Part shown: positions 8,803-15,782 of the stretch, piece by piece | Layout of the letters: every line of letters begins with the position of its first letter | Numbering within the stretch: position 1 is the first letter of the stretch | DNA from: Hymenobacter terrestris | Lineage (GTDB): Bacteria; Bacteroidota; Bacteroidia; Cytophagales; Hymenobacteraceae | Direction: 5' to 3' | Length of the DNA: 36,297 bases | Assembly (NCBI RefSeq): GCF_013377905.1 | Contig: NZ_JABKAV010000034.1 | Coordinates: forward strand, 1-36,297 | The notes under the pieces: generated by a model | Told to the model about the DNA's origin: nothing | Databases searched by the model: none | What the model saw: the letters and a program-made list of their open reading frames with translations, nothing else | Program-made: the position numbers and the translations under genes

Positions 8803-8834
8803 CCCGGCCGGGACTACCAGACCAGCCGGGTTTT
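8803..8834 (+). terminator. Weak terminator-like hairpin between the two lipoprotein genes
   Basis: CCCGGC at 8803-8808 pairs with GCCGGG at 8825-8830 and is followed by TTTT. The loop is long (16 nt) and the T-run short, so it would at most reduce read-through into the second lipoprotein gene. Confidence 0.3.
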
Positions 8835-8867
8835 ACCGCTTGCTTTCCGTCATCATTCCCCGCACTT

Positions 8868-9401
8868 ATGAAGCTATTGCTCTCCGGCCTGCTGCTGCTC
8901 ACGGCCGCCTGCTCCTCCGAAACAAAGCCGGCTGCGGCCGACCCGACCCTCATCACTCACAACGATTTTGAGGCCGCCCTGGGTTGGGCCGCCGACCCGG
9001 ATGCCGTGAGCAAGGTGCAGGCCCATTCGGGCCGGTATTCCATCTTCGTTGACCGCACGCGCGAGTTTAGCCTGACGTTCAACGCGCCCCTGTATCGCAC
9101 CGTTTCGTTCCGGCCGCGCAGTATAGCGGTGGAGGCATGGGTGTACCTGACCGACGACAACTCGACCGCCCAGCTGGGGGTGCAGCTGGTCAAATCTGCC
9201 ACCGATAACACGGAGCTGTTCGGCGACGGCATCAAGCTGCAGGAGGCGGCCAAGGTGCACAAAAAGTGGGTGAAAGTGAACAAAACCATCGTGCTGCCCG
9301 ACAGTGTAAAGCCCACTCAGCACCTGAAAGTATTTCTGTGGCGCTCCAACGCTACCTCGCCGGTGTACGTGGATGATATTACCCTAAGGGCTGTTGAGTA
9401 A
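8868..9401 (+). CDS. Lipoprotein with jelly-roll-like domain (paralogue 2)
   Basis: Predicted lipoprotein, 177 aa, a tandem paralogue of the preceding gene. Seen: signal peptide with lipobox TAAC (C15), then the same domain with HNDFE, VEAWVYL, AQLG, KKWVKVNK and LWRSNA.SPVYVDD in the same order and spacing. Identity is visible along the whole domain but the signal peptides and spacers differ, so the duplication is not recent. It lies 74 bp after paralogue 1 and ends just before a strong bidirectional terminator. Two diverged copies kept side by side suggest distinct ligands or a heteromeric pair; this is inference and no function is known. Confidence 0.75.
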   Translation: MKLLLSGLLLLTAACSSETKPAAADPTLITHNDFEAALGWAADPDAVSKVQAHSGRYSIFVDRTREFSLTFNAPLYRTVSFRPRSIAVEAWVYLTDDNSTAQLGVQLVKSATDNTELFGDGIKLQEAAKVHKKWVKVNKTIVLPDSVKPTQHLKVFLWRSNATSPVYVDDITLRAVE

Positions 9402-9420
9402 AGACAGTTCAGACCCCAAT

Positions 9421-9477
9421 AAGCTGAATGAAAAAGGGCCGCTATGCAGTGCATAACGGCCCTTTTTCATTCGGCTT
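9421..9477. terminator. Bidirectional terminator, 21-bp stem
   Basis: Bases 9421-9441 pair with 9457-9477 with a single mismatch, and a further five base pairs (TATGC/GCATA) form inside the loop. The stem carries an A-run on one arm and a T-run on the other, so it can terminate both the plus-strand lipoprotein operon and the minus-strand gene ending at 9490. Confidence 0.85.
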
Positions 9478-9489
9478 AATCGTTACCGT

Positions 9490-11328
9490 TCAGTCCGTTA
9501 CTTCCACCGGAAAGCGCAGCTTCACTGGCCAGTCGCGGTAGTTTTGGCTGATCAGGCTGATTTCGAAGGTGTAGCGGCCGGGCCGGGTCGGGGTTTGCAG
9601 CGCCAGGGTCTGGGTCCAGGGGTGCCACACGTCGAGCTCCAGCGGCGTGGGCACCGGCGCGGCATCGGCCGGCCAGTCGCCGTTGCGGTAAAAAGCAGTG
9701 CGCAGCATGGTGGGGTGCTCAATCCAGGTTGCCGAGTGCAGCGGCTGGTTGGCCGCCGGCACGGCAACGCGCACCCGAATAGTGTGCTGCTGGTCCGCCG
9801 CCCAGCCCGTTGGCGTTGCATCGGGCAAGCTGAGCGTTACACCGCGGTTGGCCTCAATGTAGGCAGTCAACCCGGCGGCATCCTGCGGCGGCGAGGAGTT
9901 GAGCCGGCGGTAAATGGTGTTGGTCGGGAAGCGCACATAGCGGGCAGACATTTCGGCTGCGGGCAGCGCCTCAAAGGGGCCCAGCAGCATGCCGGGCTGG
10001 CTGCCCTGCTGGGCCAGCGCGTCAATATCCCAGCCCACCTGAATGGTCTGCACCGCGTCGGGGCTTTGCTGGGCGCTGCGGATCAGGGTTTCGCTGGCCA
10101 GCGCCCACCAAGGCCAGCCCGCCCGAATCTGGTGCGGGTCGATGTTGTTGGGGTAGAGCAGGAATTTGCGTTCGGGAAACTGCTTGGTGTAGGCCAGCAC
10201 GTGCGTAATCCACTGCTGATACGCCGTGTAGGGTGGGTGGCGCTGCCAGATCAGGTTCAGGCGGGCTACCAGCACCACGGCCAGCACCACCGCTATGGTG
10301 GCGGGGGCCCAGCGGGGCCAGCGCAGCTCCAGGGCCGGCAGCAGCTCCAGGGCCAGAGGCACGGCCACAAACAGCGTAAGCGGCAGGTAGAAGTTCCCCA
10401 GGTAAGCCAGTTCGGTGTAATCGGGCCGGGTTACGCTGATGATGAACACGTAGCCCCCTACAAACCCCCACATCAGCAGCAGCCGCAGCAGTGCCAGCCG
10501 GGTGCCCCGCCGCAGGTAAAACACCGTCAGCAGTACCAGCAGCACGGGCAAAGCCACAAATTCGGTGCGGCTCAGCTCCCAGAAGGTATCGAAGCTGCTC
10601 AGCGAAAAGTAATCCGGAAAGTACCGCTTCAGGTTTGGCCCGAACGTATTCTGGGTGGTCTCGTACGAGCCGGGCGGTACAAGCAGCGCCCGTAGGCCAT
10701 AGCTAAGCAGCCCCAGTAGCAGCAGGCCATAATACAGCGGGTCGCGGAATCGTTGGTTCAGCAGCCAGTCGTAAGCCCACAGAAACAGAAAACCCAGCAG
10801 CAGCAGCGGGTGGGCAAAAATGGCCACCGGAACAAGCGTGGCCAGCGCCAGCGTACTAAAGCGCCGCTGCAGCGGTGCCTGCCGCGAGATACCAGCGTAG
10901 TAGAGCAGCAGCGCCACCAACCCCTGCGGCAACTCCGACTGCGCCCAGTAAAAGGTGCGCGAAGTGAGCAGCACAAAGCACAGGGCCACTACCAGCGCCA
11001 CCTGCTCGTTACGAAACCAGTAGGCGCAGGCTAGCAGCACGGCCAGGTAGTAGCCCACAAACGCCACTGAATACACCCGCATCACCGCATCGAGCGGCAG
11101 CCCGGCCTTGATGGCCAGCAATGTGGGCAACTGCGTGACAATGGCCACAAACCGGCGATTCTGTACGAACACCCCCTCGGTTTTCAGGTAGTAAAACAGG
11201 TGGTAGGCCAGGTCGTAGTAGGCCGTGCGCTCCACGTATAAATGCCAGGCCAGCACCAGCAGGGCCAGCATGGTGGCAATGGCCAGATACAGCGGCAGGC
11301 GGGTAGCATAGCGTTTAGATAGCAGCAT
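9490..11328 (-). CDS. Polytopic membrane protein with C-terminal soluble domain, GT-C-like
   Basis: Membrane protein, 612 aa, not assigned to a family. Seen: a first helix at about 11-30, an Arg/Glu-containing loop followed by YYDLAYHLFYY, about ten hydrophobic segments to near residue 385, then a soluble C-terminal region of about 200 residues whose last ~110 residues look beta-rich or Ig-like and end in a regular alternating pattern. Such a helix bundle followed by a beta-rich tail recalls the 763-residue protein at 4320-6611. The frame is open up to 11469 but that would overlap the upstream GT2 gene, so ATG 11328 is chosen, leaving 80 bp between the genes. It probably shares a transcript with that GT2 gene and may use its lipid-linked sugar product. 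This last point is inference. Confidence 0.7.
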   Translation of the reverse strand: MLLSKRYATRLPLYLAIATMLALLVLAWHLYVERTAYYDLAYHLFYYLKTEGVFVQNRRFVAIVTQLPTLLAIKAGLPLDAVMRVYSVAFVGYYLAVLLACAYWFRNEQVALVVALCFVLLTSRTFYWAQSELPQGLVALLLYYAGISRQAPLQRRFSTLALATLVPVAIFAHPLLLLGFLFLWAYDWLLNQRFRDPLYYGLLLLGLLSYGLRALLVPPGSYETTQNTFGPNLKRYFPDYFSLSSFDTFWELSRTEFVALPVLLVLLTVFYLRRGTRLALLRLLLMWGFVGGYVFIISVTRPDYTELAYLGNFYLPLTLFVAVPLALELLPALELRWPRWAPATIAVVLAVVLVARLNLIWQRHPPYTAYQQWITHVLAYTKQFPERKFLLYPNNIDPHQIRAGWPWWALASETLIRSAQQSPDAVQTIQVGWDIDALAQQGSQPGMLLGPFEALPAAEMSARYVRFPTNTIYRRLNSSPPQDAAGLTAYIEANRGVTLSLPDATPTGWAADQQHTIRVRVAVPAANQPLHSATWIEHPTMLRTAFYRNGDWPADAAPVPTPLELDVWHPWTQTLALQTPTRPGRYTFEISLISQNYRDWPVKLRFPVEVTD

Positions 11329-11408
11329 AACGGGAAGGGAGCAACAACAGAAAGCCACCGGGTGCGGCGGCTGGTAACACATCGCAAAAGCGAACGGGCC
11401 GGCAGACC

Positions 11409-12134
11409 TTACGCGCCCAGCAGCCCGTACTTGACGATGCAGTAGATAGCCCGGACTCCGTCGCGCCACCCAATTTTTTTACCCTCGGCGTAGGTGCGGC
11501 CGTAGTAGCTGATACCTACCTCGTAGATGCGCACGTTGGGCACCCGCGCCACCTTAGCCGTTACCTCGGGCTCGAAGCCGAAACGCTGCTCCTCCAGCTT
11601 GAGGCCCTGCACGATGTCGCGCCGGAACAGCTTGTAGCACGTTTCCATATCCGTTAGGTTCAGGTCGGTGCAGGCATTGGAGAGGAAGGTGAGCACGGCG
11701 TTGCCGATGCTGTGCCAGAAGAACAGGATACGGTGAGGGTTGCCGCCCATAAAGCGCGAGCCGTACACCACGTCGGCAAACCCGCGTAGCACGGGCTTTA
11801 TCAGCAGGTTGTACTCTTCGGGGTCGTACTCAAGGTCGGCGTCCTGAATAATAACGTAGTCGCCGGTGGCCTCGCGGATGCCCGTGTGCAGAGCCGCGCC
11901 CTTACCCTTGTTCACCTGGTGGCGCAGCAGCCGCAGCCCCATCTCAGGGTATTTAGCCGCGTAAGCCTCAATTGTGGTCACCGACTGATCCGATGAGCAG
12001 TCGTCTACCAGGATTATCTCCTTGGTAATATCGTTCACCAGGCGCAGCTCACGCAGCAGATCCAGAATCTGGTGGATGGTACGGGCCTCATTATAAACGG
12101 GAATAACAATAGAGAGCGTGCGGAACTGGACCAA
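11409..12134 (-). CDS. Family 2 glycosyltransferase (DPM1-like)
   Basis: Soluble family 2 glycosyltransferase, 241 aa, similar to dolichyl/polyprenyl-phosphate mannose or glucose synthases. Seen: [10 protein letters not shown] at 7-16, LVDDCSSD at 42-49, [11 protein letters not shown] at about 75-85, the metal-binding D98-A-D100 followed by LEYDPEE, and [12 protein letters not shown] at 162-173, a segment strongly conserved in the bacterial DPM1 group. The start is TTG 12134; no ATG or GTG is available before the catalytic core, and a promoter box at 12163-12170 places the transcript start only ~23 nt upstream. It is followed by the polytopic protein at 9490-11328, the likely user of its product. 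It is divergent from haaO. Confidence 0.88.
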   Translation of the reverse strand: MVQFRTLSIVIPVYNEARTIHQILDLLRELRLVNDITKEIILVDDCSSDQSVTTIEAYAAKYPEMGLRLLRHQVNKGKGAALHTGIREATGDYVIIQDADLEYDPEEYNLLIKPVLRGFADVVYGSRFMGGNPHRILFFWHSIGNAVLTFLSNACTDLNLTDMETCYKLFRRDIVQGLKLEEQRFGFEPEVTAKVARVPNVRIYEVGISYYGRTYAEGKKIGWRDGVRAIYCIVKYGLLGA

Positions 12135-12162
12135 AATAGGAGCGGACAGGTGGCAGATGCGC

Positions 12163-12170
12163 CAAAGATA
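12163..12170 (-). promoter_or_regulatory. Bacteroidota -7 promoter box for the DPM1-like GT2 gene
   Basis: Reads TATCTTTG on the minus strand, an exact TAnnTTTG match. The transcript start is expected near 12157, about 23 nt before the TTG start codon, and this supports the short N terminus. Confidence 0.55.
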
Positions 12171-12347
12171 GCGGGGACAGCTAAAAAGCAGCTTATTTTT
12201 TGCCGTTCCCGCGCCCTTGCTGGGTCAGGCAGGGCACCAAACCGATACGCCCCCGGCCCTGCCGGCCTATTTTTTGTTATTTGCCACCGAGGGCCCCACC
12301 CCTGCCTGCATCCCGAAACTTCCACTACTCTCTCAGCCCCGCTACGC

Positions 12348-12875
12348 ATGCCCATCGCCCGCCCGTTCAACTTTCAGCAGTGGATTGACGACCACCGCCA
12401 CCTGCTCAAGCCACCCGTGGGCAACCAGCAGGTGTTTAAGGACAACAAGGATTTTATTGTGATGGTAGTGGGCGGCCCCAACGCTCGCAAAGACTACCAC
12501 GTGGACGAGGGAGAGGAGCTGTTTCTGCAGCTCGAAGGCGACATGGTGGTGAAGATTATCGAAGACGGCCAGCCTGTCGACATCGAGATAAAAGCCGGTA
12601 GCATGTTCCTGCTGCCCGGCGGCGTGCCCCACTCGCCCCGCCGGCCGGCCGGCTCGGTGGGCCTGGTGCTGGAGCGCTACCGCACGGCCGGGGAGCTCGA
12701 CGGCTTCCAGTGGTACTGCGAAAACTGCGGCCACCAGCTGCACGAGGAGTTCGTCGAAATCACCGACATCGTGGCCCAGCTGCCGCCCATCATGGACCGG
12801 TTTTGGGCCTCTGATGAGAAGCGTACCTGCACCGTATGCGGCACCTACATGGAAGCGCCCGCCACTGCGCCGTAG
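12348..12875 (+). CDS. haaO: 3-hydroxyanthranilate 3,4-dioxygenase
   Basis: Cytosolic cupin enzyme, 175 aa, that opens 3-hydroxyanthranilate with O2 to 2-amino-3-carboxymuconate semialdehyde, which cyclises to quinolinate for NAD synthesis. Seen: the catalytic iron ligands H51, E57 and H95 and the substrate-binding R47 and R99 in the expected spacing, plus the rubredoxin-like second metal site with C124-x2-C127 and C161-x2-C164. Length and residue numbering almost coincide with the characterised bacterial enzyme. The frame is open upstream to 12072, but ATG 12348 gives the exact family N terminus. It is divergent from a glycosyltransferase gene and lies 114 bp before kynU, which makes its substrate. 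Confidence 0.97.
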   Translation: MPIARPFNFQQWIDDHRHLLKPPVGNQQVFKDNKDFIVMVVGGPNARKDYHVDEGEELFLQLEGDMVVKIIEDGQPVDIEIKAGSMFLLPGGVPHSPRRPAGSVGLVLERYRTAGELDGFQWYCENCGHQLHEEFVEITDIVAQLPPIMDRFWASDEKRTCTVCGTYMEAPATAP

Positions 12876-12976
12876 TCCATACGCACTGTCTGGCTCGCTT
12901 CACCTGCATAAATCTGTGCCAAGCAGGAGGCCATAATCCTGCGGGCGGGCGGCTAGGCGGGCGGGGCTAAGGGTGG

Positions 12977-12984
12977 TATCTTTG
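12977..12984 (+). promoter_or_regulatory. Bacteroidota -7 promoter box abutting kynU
   Basis: Reads TATCTTTG, an exact TAnnTTTG match, only five bases before the kynU ATG at 12990. As transcription in this phylum starts a few bases after the box, the kynU mRNA would be leaderless or nearly so. No -33 element is obvious. Confidence 0.5.
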
Positions 12985-12989
12985 CCTTG

Positions 12990-14267
12990 ATGACGTTTGA
13001 ACCCACCCTCGCTTTCGCCCGCCAGCTCGACGCCCAGGACCCACTGCGCGACTTCCGGCAGCAGTTTCTGATTCCGCCCGGCCCCGACGGGCAGCGCGAG
13101 TGCCTGTATTTCTGCGGCAACTCGCTGGGCCTGCAGCCGCGCACGGCCCGCGCCGCCGCCGAAGTGCAGTTCGCAAACTGGCAGAACCTAGCTGTGGAAG
13201 GCCATTTCAAGGGCGATTCGCCCTGGCTGCCTTACCACGAGCGGCTACAGGAGCCTTCGGCCCGCATTGTGGGCGCCAAGCCCCACGAGGTGGTGGTGAT
13301 GAACAACCTCAGCACCAACCTGCACTTACTGCTCATCAGCTTCTATCAGCCTGCTGCCACCCGTTACAAGGTGCTCATGGAAGGCGGCGCATTTCCCTCA
13401 GATCAGTACGCGCTGGAAACCCAGGTGAAGCTGCGCGGCTTCGCGCCCGACGACGCCATTGTGGAGCTGCAGCCCCGCACCGGCGAGCACACACTGCGCA
13501 CCGAGGACATTGAGGCCAAAATTGCGGAACTGGGCGATTCGCTCTGCACCATCATCATGGGCGGCATCAACTACTACACCGGCCAGGTGTTCGATATGGA
13601 GGCCATTACCCGCGCTGGCCACGCCGTGGGAGCCATGGTGGGTTTCGATCTGGCCCACGCGGCCGGCAACGTGCCCCTGCAGCTGCACGACTGGGACGTG
13701 GACTTTGCCTGCTGGTGCTCCTACAAATACCTCAACTCGGGCCCCGGCGGAGTGGCCGGTGCCTACGTGCACGAGCGGTTCGCCGACCAGCCCGAGCTAC
13801 TGCGCCTGGCCGGTTGGTGGGGCCACGACGAGAAGGAGCGTTTTCAGATGAAAAAGGGCTTCAAGCCCATGCATGGCGCGGCCGGCTGGCAGCTTTCCAA
13901 TGGCACTGTTCTGTCGTTGGCCGTGCACGAGGCCGCCCTCAAAATTCACGACGAAGCGGGGGGCATGCCCGCACTACGCCGCAAAAGCGAGCTATTGACG
14001 GGCTACCTGGAGTTTTTCATCCGGCGTCTCGGACTGGGTACCGACCGGCTCGAAATCATCACACCCCAGGACCCCGCCCAGCGCGGCTGCCAGCTTTCGG
14101 TGCTGGTGCATCAGGGTGGCCGCGACTTGTTCGAGCACCTGATGGCCGTGGGCGTTATCGGCGACTGGCGCGAGCCGAACGTCATCCGCCTGGCCCCTAC
14201 CCCGCTCTACAACACCTTCGAAGACGTGTTTCGGGTAGGCGAAGTACTGACCGAATGGGCTAAATAA
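12990..14267 (+). CDS. kynU: Kynureninase
   Basis: Cytosolic PLP enzyme, 425 aa, which cleaves 3-hydroxykynurenine to 3-hydroxyanthranilate and alanine (and kynurenine to anthranilate). Seen: YFCGNSLGLQP at 40-50, the FPSD motif at 135-138 contacting the cofactor ring, D220-LAH-A at the PLP-binding aspartate, and the Schiff-base lysine K246 in SYKYLNSGPGG. Full length for the family. ATG 12990 is preferred to the adjacent upstream TTG. It stands between haaO and an unknown membrane protein gene; with kmo at 19074 it completes the kynurenine-to-quinolinate steps. Its own promoter box lies directly before the ATG. Confidence 0.97.
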   Translation: MTFEPTLAFARQLDAQDPLRDFRQQFLIPPGPDGQRECLYFCGNSLGLQPRTARAAAEVQFANWQNLAVEGHFKGDSPWLPYHERLQEPSARIVGAKPHEVVVMNNLSTNLHLLLISFYQPAATRYKVLMEGGAFPSDQYALETQVKLRGFAPDDAIVELQPRTGEHTLRTEDIEAKIAELGDSLCTIIMGGINYYTGQVFDMEAITRAGHAVGAMVGFDLAHAAGNVPLQLHDWDVDFACWCSYKYLNSGPGGVAGAYVHERFADQPELLRLAGWWGHDEKERFQMKKGFKPMHGAAGWQLSNGTVLSLAVHEAALKIHDEAGGMPALRRKSELLTGYLEFFIRRLGLGTDRLEIITPQDPAQRGCQLSVLVHQGGRDLFEHLMAVGVIGDWREPNVIRLAPTPLYNTFEDVFRVGEVLTEWAK

Positions 14268-14280
14268 GTGTCAGTACTCA

Positions 14281-14353
14281 GTTGTTTGTTGTTGGTTTAT
14301 TCAGGTATAAGCCAGACTGCTGACAATCAACTTCTGAGAACCAACAACCGATA
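14281..14353. repeat. Low-complexity inverted repeat between kynU and a membrane protein gene
   Basis: GTTGTTGGTT at 14288-14297 is the exact reverse complement of AACCAACAAC at 14339-14348. With flanks included, about 14 of 17 positions pair. The arms are separated by about 40 bp and are made of GTT/AAC runs. It could form a hairpin after kynU but has no T-run, so I call it a repeat and not a terminator. Confidence 0.4.
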
Positions 14354-14375
14354 ACAGATATATAGGCATCAAATC

Positions 14376-15071
14376 ATGGCGGAAGATTTCCTGGCGAAAA
14401 TGAGCCGTAAAACGGTGGCTGAGCTGCGCGAATACGTGGAGCAGCGCTACCAGTACCGCGAGGAGGCCGTGCTGGCCGCCCTTGCGGAGCTGGAGAGCCG
14501 CGGCCTGCCCGAGCCCGGCGCGGAGGCCCTGATAACGGAGTTGCGCGCTGGCCAGGAGCAGACCGAGCGCCGTGATGCCGTAGTACGGGCCGAGGCCGAC
14601 GAGCAGGCGCAGGCCCGCCGCATATCGCGCGGCGAGGCTTCGCCCGAGGCCGCCGAAGCCACCGGCCCCCAACTGTTTTCGCTGGGTGCTATCACCATAT
14701 TCTCGGTGCTGTTCAGCATGATTGCCGGCGGCGTGATGCTGGTGCTAAATCTGCGGGCCTTGCAGCGCAACCGGGCTGCGCTGCTCGTAATTGCTTTTGT
14801 TGTGGCTTACGTATTTGGCGGCGGCTACCTAGTGCTATGGCTGAAAAGCCTGTACGGCGAGCAGGTGAACTGGATGGGCTCGTTCTTCAACCTGCCGGCT
14901 ATTCTGGTGTACAACCTGTTTTTCTGGCCTCGCTACATTGGGCGGCAACCCTATCGCAGCCGCTCCTGGGTGGCTCCGCTGCTCATTTGCGGACTGCTGC
15001 TGTTGGGCCTTTACTACCTGCTCGTGCAGTTGCACGGTGCCATGCCCGCCGGCATGCCGGGCACCCTCTAG
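14376..15071 (+). CDS. Membrane protein of unknown function with charged N-terminal region
   Basis: Membrane protein, 231 aa, family not recognised. Seen: a cytoplasmic helical N-terminal region (about residues 1-95) rich in Glu, Arg and Ala with a REYVEQRYQYREEAVLAALAEL stretch that should be an amphipathic helix, then four hydrophobic helices at about 104-126, 134-156, 164-182 and 200-220. The N-terminal part looks like a short helical hairpin and might mediate protein contact. It follows kynU by 108 bp and precedes the AlkB-like gene by 15 bp, so it is probably cotranscribed with at least the latter. Nothing in it suggests a link to kynurenine metabolism. Confidence 0.65.
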   Translation: MAEDFLAKMSRKTVAELREYVEQRYQYREEAVLAALAELESRGLPEPGAEALITELRAGQEQTERRDAVVRAEADEQAQARRISRGEASPEAAEATGPQLFSLGAITIFSVLFSMIAGGVMLVLNLRALQRNRAALLVIAFVVAYVFGGGYLVLWLKSLYGEQVNWMGSFFNLPAILVYNLFFWPRYIGRQPYRSRSWVAPLLICGLLLLGLYYLLVQLHGAMPAGMPGTL

Positions 15072-15086
15072 TTCCGGCCGCTGCTT

Positions 15087-15680
15087 ATGCCTTTGCAGCC
15101 TCTGCCCCTGCCCGCCGCTGAAGTACTGCTGGATCCCTCCTTCCTGACTCCGGCCGAAGCGGCGGCCCTGCTGGCCGAACTGACGGCGAGCGTGGCCTGG
15201 CAGCAAACGCCGATAAAGCTGTTCGGCAAAGACATAATGCAGCCCCGCCTGACGGCTTGGTACGGCGACCCCGAAGCCACCTATACCTACTCGGGCCTGC
15301 GCTTGGAGCCGCTGCCCTGGCTGCCTACCCTGCAGCAGTTGCGGATGCGGATAGAGGCAGCCACGGGCACCCGCTTCAATAGCGTGCTGCTTAACCTCTA
15401 CCGCTCGGGCCAGGATAGCATGGGCTACCACGCCGACAACGAGCCCGAGCTGGGCCCCGCGCCCGCTATTGCCTCCCTCACGCTGGGCGCTACCCGCACG
15501 TTCCGGCTGAAACCCCGCCCCGGCGTGCCGGCTCAAGCGCTCAGCCTGCCTCTTACTGCCGGTAGCCTGCTGCTGATGCGCGGCCCCACCCAGCAAAACT
15601 GGCTGCACGCACTACCCAAAACAGCCCGCCCCGTTGGCCCCCGCCTGAATCTCACGTTCCGGCTGGTGATGGGAGGCTAA
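15087..15680 (+). CDS. AlkB-like 2-oxoglutarate/Fe(II) dioxygenase
   Basis: Soluble dioxygenase, 197 aa, expected to remove alkyl groups from DNA or RNA bases by oxidative demethylation. Seen: PRLTAWYGD near 53-61, a NLYRSGQDSMGYHADNE segment with iron ligands H115 and D117, the third ligand H174 in WLHALP, and 2-oxoglutarate-binding arginines R186 and R192 in the RLNLTFR stretch. The spacing and the length fit the ALKBH2/3-like bacterial group. ATG 15087 follows the upstream gene by 15 bp. Its position between kynurenine genes is most likely operon drift; substrate preference cannot be told from sequence alone. Confidence 0.93.
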   Translation: MPLQPLPLPAAEVLLDPSFLTPAEAAALLAELTASVAWQQTPIKLFGKDIMQPRLTAWYGDPEATYTYSGLRLEPLPWLPTLQQLRMRIEAATGTRFNSVLLNLYRSGQDSMGYHADNEPELGPAPAIASLTLGATRTFRLKPRPGVPAQALSLPLTAGSLLLMRGPTQQNWLHALPKTARPVGPRLNLTFRLVMGG

Positions 15681-15728
15681 CGGGCAGTGGCCGGGCAATG
15701 CGGTAATCCGTCTCTTCTCACAACAAAA

Positions 15729-15762
15729 AAACGCCCCCGCAACAATTGTTGCGGGGGCGTTT
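15729..15762. terminator. Bidirectional terminator, perfect 34-bp palindrome
   Basis: Bases 15729-15762 form a perfect inverted repeat: a GC-rich stem (ACGCCCCCGC) with an A-run before and a T-run after it. It sits between the convergent ends of the AlkB-like gene (stop at 15680) and the TonB receptor gene (end 15783) and can serve both. Confidence 0.88.
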
Positions 15763-15782
15763 ACATAGCGGTTAGCTGCTTC

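Noticed and set aside
11329..11469. N-terminal extension of the 612-residue membrane protein to 11469
   Set aside because: It would overlap the upstream GT2 gene by about 60 bp and adds a Cys/Pro-rich stretch before a good signal-anchor start at 11328.
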